DNA of 10,999 bases from Gammaproteobacteria bacterium (lineage in GTDB: Bacteria; Pseudomonadota; Gammaproteobacteria; QOAV01): positions 1 to 10,999 of the forward strand of contig JALXFQ010000425.1 of NCBI GenBank assembly GCA_027067235.1, given 5' to 3'. The notes beneath the pieces are model-generated. The model had not been told where the DNA came from and ran no database searches. It worked only from the letters and a program-made list of their open reading frames with translations. The number at the start of each line of letters is the position of its first letter. Within the stretch, counting starts at the first letter, position 1. Positions 6,894 to 10,999 of this stretch are shown here, one piece after another. The translations under genes were made by a program, and so were the position numbers.

Positions 6894-7360
6894 TTGCCCC
6901 CCGCTGGCTGCGCGCCGGCCGCCGGCGCCGCCTGCCCCGGCGAAGCTGAACCCGCCGGTTGGGCAATCAGCCTTGGCGCCGCCATGGCGGCATCGTTGAC
7001 CAGCGCGCCAATCAAACGTGTTGCTTCCTTTTTCCTGGCCTCGTCGGTATATATTTTTACCACGACTTTGCGTATCTCCGGGTCAGACGTGTTGCTCACC
7101 TCATTCACATACCACCATTTTCTGTCGGCCAGCTCTGTCTCACCCTGAGTGTTTCGCGGTCCCACCCAGGCGTGGGTTATTTTCATTTCCTCCAGCAGGT
7201 TCTTCGCCACCCACAGCGACTGGATGCGATCGGTGACGCGGATATGGACATCCTGACTGCGCAGCATGGCGGTGGACGTGGCGGCTATAATCACCGCGGC
7301 CACAGCCAGCGCCATCAACACTTCCAGCAGGGTGAATCCCCTAGCCCTGATCATTGTCAT
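6890..7360 (-). CDS. gspI: Type II secretion minor pseudopilin GspI
   Basis: Minor pseudopilin that starts assembly of the tip complex. The leader ends RARG, followed by FTLLEVLMALAVAAVII; cleavage is expected after Gly8 and Glu13 is the +5 glutamate. The central part has LWVAKNLLEEMK (49-60) and GETELADRKWWY (73-84), matching the GspI pattern in which an N-L-E helix precedes a W/WxW strand. At 156 residues it is longer than many GspI (about 120-130), owing to a Pro/Ala/Gly-rich C-terminal tail (about 129-156) of low complexity. There are two possible ATGs, 7360 and 7354 (MIRARG); the second gives a leader more like known GspI. Neither has a strong ribosome binding site. The start lies inside gspH, an overlap of 20 or 14 bases. 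Confidence 0.93.
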   Translation of the reverse strand: MTMIRARGFTLLEVLMALAVAAVIIAATSTAMLRSQDVHIRVTDRIQSLWVAKNLLEEMKITHAWVGPRNTQGETELADRKWWYVNEVSNTSDPEIRKVVVKIYTDEARKKEATRLIGALVNDAAMAAPRLIAQPAGSASPGQAAPAAGAQPAGGK

Positions 7361-7904
7361 TACGTTTGTTTACCTGCGCGCGGCCGTCCTCACCCGGCTT
7401 GACCCGAAACTCGGCATCTTCGAAATAAAAAGCCAGTTCAAACGGCGTCAGCCTGCCGAGGGAATCCACCACAATCAACGGCGCATTTTTATAGGGATTT
7501 TTCTTTTTCTTAGCGTTTTTTTGGGTCTTTTGACTACTCTTGTCGGCAGGGGGTACGGTGCGTGAGACGACATTCTTCTCCAGTTTCAACACCTTTACGG
7601 AAACCGGCTTTTGCACAGTACGCGGACGCAGAACATCATCGCCCTGGATTTCTTGCCAGTCTGTTTTGCCCAGTCGCAGAAAAATGTAGCGCGCCTCGGC
7701 GGGATCAATAAAAATGGCGACCGGCTCCGAGCCGACTATGGCTTCTTCCTTGCAATAATTGACCAAGGCGGCAAATTTTTCCGCCTCCTGTTCTACAGCC
7801 GCTCCCTCGTCATGGGACAGGCGCGGAAAAATGAAACCCGCGGACAAGGCAATAAGGAAGATGACAACAATCAGCTCCAGCAGTGTGAAACCGCGCTGGT
7901 TCAC
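7341..7904 (-). CDS. gspH: Type II secretion minor pseudopilin GspH (GTG start)
   Basis: Minor pseudopilin thought to connect the tip complex to the GspG shaft. The GTG start at 7904 gives the very short leader MNQRG, then FTLLELIVVIFLIALSAGFIFPRL; cleavage would follow Gly5, and Glu10 is the +5 glutamate. The 187 residues have the GspH layout: an EAEKFAALVNYCKEEAIVGSEPVAI segment (40-64) and C-terminal beta strands with FEDAEFRVKPGEDG (161-174). Odd feature: a hydrophilic, lysine-rich insert at about 118-140 (KSSQKTQKNAKKKKNPYKN core), A-rich at the DNA level, between two conserved beta regions. It follows gspG after a 42-base gap, the only gap above 5 bases in the T2SS cluster. I see no clear ribosome binding site. 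Alternatives such as GspG paralogues are unlikely given the order G-H-I-J-K. Confidence 0.92.
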   Translation of the reverse strand: MNQRGFTLLELIVVIFLIALSAGFIFPRLSHDEGAAVEQEAEKFAALVNYCKEEAIVGSEPVAIFIDPAEARYIFLRLGKTDWQEIQGDDVLRPRTVQKPVSVKVLKLEKNVVSRTVPPADKSSQKTQKNAKKKKNPYKNAPLIVVDSLGRLTPFELAFYFEDAEFRVKPGEDGRAQVNKRNDNDQG

Positions 7905-7905
7905 G

Positions 7906-7919
7906 GATGGCGCGCCATC
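7906..7919. repeat. 14-bp perfect palindrome upstream of gspH
   Basis: GATGGCGCGCCATC reads the same on both strands. It lies in the 42-base gspG-gspH spacer, one base before the GTG codon of gspH. The function is unknown; it could be a protein-binding site or chance in GC-rich DNA. Confidence 0.6.
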
Positions 7920-7946
7920 GGCTGGTACCCGTTCACCGGCAGAGGT

Positions 7947-8381
7947 TTACTGATCCAGCTCCCAACTGGTGATATCCCGGCCGTTACCTTCGCCGCCGTC
8001 CTTGCCGTCTGCGCCCACCGACCATATGTCAAAATCACCATGCTCTCCCGGTTGCAGGTAGTGATAGTCGTTGCCCCACGGATCTTTCGGCAGGCGTTCG
8101 ATATAACCTTTCCAGTTGCGCGCCTCGGGCTCGGTATCCGGCCTGGTCACCAGCGCCTGCAAACCCTGATCCGTGGAGGGATAGATATGGTTGTCCAGAT
8201 GGTACATTTTCAGCTGACTGGACAGTGCGCTGATGTCGCTTTTGGCCTTGGCGACATAGGCCTCTTCCGTGCGCCCGATAACCTTGGGCAACACCATGGT
8301 TGCCAGCAGACCGATGATGATAATGACCACCATGACTTCCAGCAGGGTAAAGCCCGATTCACGTTTCATTTCCTTGTTCAC
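7947..8381 (-). CDS. gspG: Type II secretion major pseudopilin GspG (GTG start)
   Basis: Major subunit of the periplasmic pseudopilus. It has 144 residues, a normal length. The leader MNKEMKRESG is followed by FTLLEVMVVIIIIGLLATMVLPKVIG; prepilin peptidase cuts after Gly10 and Glu15 is the +5 glutamate that pairs with the N-terminus of the next subunit. The C-terminal part has YPSTDQGLQALVTRP (67-81), LPKDPWGNDYHYLQPG (97-112) and the calcium-binding loop region DFDIWSVGADGKDGGEG (116-132), all diagnostic of GspG. The start is a GTG at 8381 overlapping the gspF TGA as GTGA, with GGGAGA about 8-9 bases upstream. An ATG at 8369 is possible, but its A/G-rich sequence sits too close to act as a ribosome binding site. 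Confidence 0.97.
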   Translation of the reverse strand: MNKEMKRESGFTLLEVMVVIIIIGLLATMVLPKVIGRTEEAYVAKAKSDISALSSQLKMYHLDNHIYPSTDQGLQALVTRPDTEPEARNWKGYIERLPKDPWGNDYHYLQPGEHGDFDIWSVGADGKDGGEGNGRDITSWELDQ

Positions 8382-9592
8382 TTCAACATATCTCCCAGAT
8401 CAAAAATTGGCATCAGTACGGCCATCACAATAACCAGTACGATGGCACCCATCAACAGAATCATCAGGGGTTCGAACAACCCCACAAACATTTGGATTTT
8501 CGTTGTCAGCTCTTGTTCCTGAATGGACGCCGCTTTTTCCAGCATGACATCGAGATCGCCGCTGGCCTCGCCGCTGGCCACCATCTGCAGCAGCACCGGC
8601 GGGAAATAACCGGTACGGGCCAGCGCCCGGTTCAGGCTTGCGCCCTTGCCCACTTCTTCCGTGGCTTTCTGTATTTTTTCGCGGATTTCCAGATTACCGA
8701 CCACCCGCGAGCTGGCCTTGAGTCCGGAAATCAGGGGTACGCCGCTCTGGGTCATGATTGCCAGAGTCCGCGCCATGCGCGCGGAATTGAGGCCGCGTAT
8801 CAGACGGCCGATCCAGGGCAGTTTCAGCTTGAACCGGTGCCAGCGCAGTTTCAGTGCCGGCTTGCGCAGGGCCAGCAGGAACAGGATCTGCAGGGCCGCC
8901 AACAGCGCCAGTACCCACACGCCATAATGGCGAATGAAGTCGCTGAGTCTGATCATGGCAACAGTCAGTGGCGGCAGGTCATGACCGGCGTGTATGTAAA
9001 CCGAGGTAATTTTGGGAATGACAAAAGTCATCAGGGCGACGACGATGCCCACTGCCACAAACAGCAGCACCACTGGATAAATCAGGGCAACAACCATTTT
9101 CTGCGCCAACGCCTGGCGCGTCTCGTTATAGTCAGCCAGCCGCTCCAGCACCAGCGCCAGACGACCGGTTTCTTCGCCTACCGCAATGGTTGCCGGGTAG
9201 ATGTCCGGAAAATGGGAAGGGTAGCGGCGCATGGCATCGGCCAGAGTGGAACCTTCCAGCACAGCGGCTCGAATGCCGCCCAGCATGGTTTTCATGCGAT
9301 GACCCTCGGCCTGGGACACCAGCGCGTCCAGGGCCTGTTCGATAGTCAGACCAGAGCCGATCAGGGTGGCGAACTGGCGCGTGAATATGCTCAGCTCGCT
9401 CTGGGAAATACCGCGGGACAATCCGACAGTTTTTTTCCTGGCCCGGGTTTTGTCCTGTAACTGGGAAACAGTCAGCGGCGTAAAGCCCTTGTCCCGCAGC
9501 AACTGTCGCGCATGGCGTGAGGAATCAGCGGATATGACATCCTTTTTTTTGCGACCCTTGCTGTTGAGGGCGGTGTATTCATAGGCCGGCAT
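8378..9592 (-). CDS. gspF: Type II secretion inner-membrane platform protein GspF
   Basis: Polytopic inner-membrane protein at the centre of the T2SS assembly platform, thought to turn GspE ATPase movements into pseudopilus growth. It has 404 residues, standard for the family, starting MPAYEYTALNSKGR. Two T2SF repeats are visible: FTRQFATLIGSGLTIEQALDAL (70-91) and MARTLAIMTQSGVPLISGLKA (273-293), each followed by a YP/FPxxxxxxxxxGExxGxLxxxLE pattern (124-150 and 329-352). Membrane segments fall at about 169-193, 223-241 and 372-396. The ATG lies 5 bases after the gspE stop. The stop overlaps the gspG GTG. An A8 tract in codons 15-17 forms an A-AAA-AAG heptamer in frame. Confidence 0.98.
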   Translation of the reverse strand: MPAYEYTALNSKGRKKKDVISADSSRHARQLLRDKGFTPLTVSQLQDKTRARKKTVGLSRGISQSELSIFTRQFATLIGSGLTIEQALDALVSQAEGHRMKTMLGGIRAAVLEGSTLADAMRRYPSHFPDIYPATIAVGEETGRLALVLERLADYNETRQALAQKMVVALIYPVVLLFVAVGIVVALMTFVIPKITSVYIHAGHDLPPLTVAMIRLSDFIRHYGVWVLALLAALQILFLLALRKPALKLRWHRFKLKLPWIGRLIRGLNSARMARTLAIMTQSGVPLISGLKASSRVVGNLEIREKIQKATEEVGKGASLNRALARTGYFPPVLLQMVASGEASGDLDVMLEKAASIQEQELTTKIQMFVGLFEPLMILLMGAIVLVIVMAVLMPIFDLGDMLK

Positions 9593-9597
9593 GGAAC

Positions 9598-10999
9598 TCA
9601 GGCCTTCTCGAATACCTGGGCGGCTTCGGTGACATCACGCGTTACCCGCAACACCTCATCGACACTGGTTTCGCCGCGCCGCACCATGGCCAGACCGTTG
9701 GCCTCCAGGCCGCGGGTATATTTCCTCACATGCTTGAGCATTTTCTGTTCGCTGGCATTTTCGTGGATCATGCGCTCCAGATCATGATCCACGAGTATCA
9801 GCTCGTAGATGGCGGAACGGCCGGTGTAACCCGTGTAGTTGCAGGCCTTGCAGGCGCGCGGTTGCCACACCGAGTCCACCGTTTCACCGGTAATATTCTC
9901 GAACAATTTTTGTACACCGCGATCCGCTGCCACCTGTTCCCGGCATTCGGGACACAGCGTTCTTACCAGCCGCTGCGCCAGCACGCCACGCACGGTGGAG
10001 GCCAGCAGAAATTCCTCCACGCCCATATCACGCAAGCGGGTTATGGCGCCGATGGCGGTATTGGTATGCAAAGTCGACAGCACCAGATGGCCGGTCAGGG
10101 AAGCCTGGATGGCGATCTCCGCCGTTTCGCCGTCACGTATCTCGCCCACCAGCACGACATCGGGATCCTGCCGCAATATAGAACGCAGGCCGTCGGCAAA
10201 ACTGAGGTCAATCTTGGCATTGACCTGCATCTGGCCGACACCTTCCAGGTCATACTCCACCGGATCTTCGATGGTCATCACGTTGAGACGGGCGCGGTCG
10301 ATCTCGCGCAGCGCCGCATACAGGGTTGTGGTCTTGCCGGAGCCGGTAGGCCCGGTCACCAGTACCACGCCATTGGGCAGCGAGATCAGCTCGCGCATGC
10401 GCTCCAGCACTTCGCCCTTCATGAGTATGCCCAGATCCATCAGCGAAGCCTGCTTGTCGAGTATGCGCAATACCACGCGCTCGCCATGACGGGTCGGCAG
10501 TGACGATACCCGCACATCCACCGGGTGATCGCCGAGGCGCACGGAAAAGCGTCCGTCCTGGGGTTTGCGTTTTTCCGCTATATCCAGATCGGCCATGATC
10601 TTGAGTCGCGATATGATGGCTGCATGCAGCTCGCGGCGTGGCGTGGCGACGTCCTTCAGTACGCCGTCTATTCTGAAGCGCACCACCGAACTGGTTTCGA
10701 AGGCTTCGAAATGAATATCCGAGGCTTTCTCCCGAATTGCCTGCCCTAGCAGTACGTTAATGAATTTTTTGATCGGCGCATCGTCGTCCTGCTCCAGCAG
10801 GTCCGTGGTTTCCTGCACCTCTTCGGCAAGCTGATCCAGATCCACATCTTCTTCCAGATCCTCGGCGATACGGGTAGCCTGGCTGTCGCCCTTGTCGTAG
10901 GCGACGCGGATGATCTCCTCGAATTCAGTCTTGCTGATGTCGGCAAAATCCAGCGGCTTGCCGATGCGGCGTCGCAGTTCCGTCACGATGGTCAAGGGC
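9598..10999 (-). CDS. gspE: Type II secretion ATPase GspE (5' end outside the window)
   Basis: Hexameric cytoplasmic ATPase that powers pseudopilus assembly and docks on GspL and GspF. About 466 residues are visible, probably lacking only a short N-terminal part, since family members have about 490-510. Numbered from a TTG at 10995, which is internal and not the true start, the N-terminal GspE domain is followed by an ATPase core: Walker A GPTGSGKT (215-222), Asp box TIEDPVEY (241-248), Walker B DVVLVGE (279-285) and His box TGHLVLSTLHTN (301-312). A four-cysteine zinc domain (Cys348, 351, 382, 385; CPEC and CKAC) separates GspE from PilT retraction ATPases. All catalytic motifs are intact. 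The stop is 5 bases before gspF. PilB-type ATPases are excluded by the complete gsp operon downstream. Confidence 0.97.
   Translation of the reverse strand, partial: PLTIVTELRRRIGKPLDFADISKTEFEEIIRVAYDKGDSQATRIAEDLEEDVDLDQLAEEVQETTDLLEQDDDAPIKKFINVLLGQAIREKASDIHFEAFETSSVVRFRIDGVLKDVATPRRELHAAIISRLKIMADLDIAEKRKPQDGRFSVRLGDHPVDVRVSSLPTRHGERVVLRILDKQASLMDLGILMKGEVLERMRELISLPNGVVLVTGPTGSGKTTTLYAALREIDRARLNVMTIEDPVEYDLEGVGQMQVNAKIDLSFADGLRSILRQDPDVVLVGEIRDGETAEIAIQASLTGHLVLSTLHTNTAIGAITRLRDMGVEEFLLASTVRGVLAQRLVRTLCPECREQVAADRGVQKLFENITGETVDSVWQPRACKACNYTGYTGRSAIYELILVDHDLERMIHENASEQKMLKHVRKYTRGLEANGLAMVRRGETSVDEVLRVTRDVTEAAQVFEKA

Noticed and set aside
7611..8522. Long plus-strand open frame opposite gspH, gspG and gspF (303 codons)
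   Set aside because: Antisense shadow of three clear pseudopilin/platform genes. The same applies to plus-strand frames at 2004-3020, 5729-6343, 8492-9460 and 9730-10503.
1..10999. CRISPR arrays, tRNA/rRNA genes, insertion sequences, att sites, defence or toxin-antitoxin genes
   Set aside because: Read through on both strands; no spaced direct repeats, terminal inverted repeats, transposase motifs or RNA-gene signatures were seen. The window is a continuous run of housekeeping and secretion genes.

Overview
The window looks like chromosomal DNA of a gammaproteobacterium of moderate to fairly high GC. The evidence is a standard type II secretion (T2SS) gene order gspE-F-G-H-I-J-K-L-M, and a yoaA-tsaB gene pair in the order also found in Escherichia coli. 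Every gene I can support lies on the minus strand, so transcription runs from high to low coordinates. Coding density is close to 100%. The only spacers longer than a few bases are 42 bp (gspG-gspH) and 101 bp (gspM-rfbC).

Region 1 (10999 down to 3673) is the T2SS operon. GspE is the cytoplasmic ATPase, and its 5' end lies outside the window. GspF is the inner-membrane platform protein. GspG is the major pseudopilin, and GspH, GspI, GspJ and GspK are the minor pseudopilins that form the tip. GspL and GspM are bitopic assembly-platform proteins. Most junctions overlap by 4 bases (ATGA or GTGA) or slightly more, which implies translational coupling. Together these genes would build the pseudopilus and the motor that push folded periplasmic proteins through an outer-membrane secretin. 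The secretin (GspD), GspC, GspN and the prepilin peptidase GspO are not in this window.

Region 2 (3672 to 3572) is a short intergenic gap. It holds a very good sigma70-type promoter (TTGCCA, 17-bp spacer, TATAAC, with an extended -10 TG) pointing at the next operon.

Region 3 (3571 to 1) is rfbC-rfbD-yoaA-tsaB, again with overlapping genes. RfbC (RmlC) and RfbD (RmlD) are the last two enzymes of dTDP-L-rhamnose synthesis. YoaA is a DinG/XPD-like Fe-S helicase, and TsaB is a subunit of the t6A37 tRNA-modification machinery, cut by the window edge. Surface-sugar precursor synthesis, DNA repair and tRNA modification thus appear to share one transcript.

I did not find a previously undescribed system. 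The points worth a second look are start-site details (a probable TTG start for gspK with its ribosome binding site inside gspJ), a lysine-rich insert in GspH, A-tract slippery sites in gspF and gspH, a palindrome and mini-ORF before gspH, and the mixed make-up of the second operon. No tRNA, rRNA, CRISPR array or mobile element was seen.
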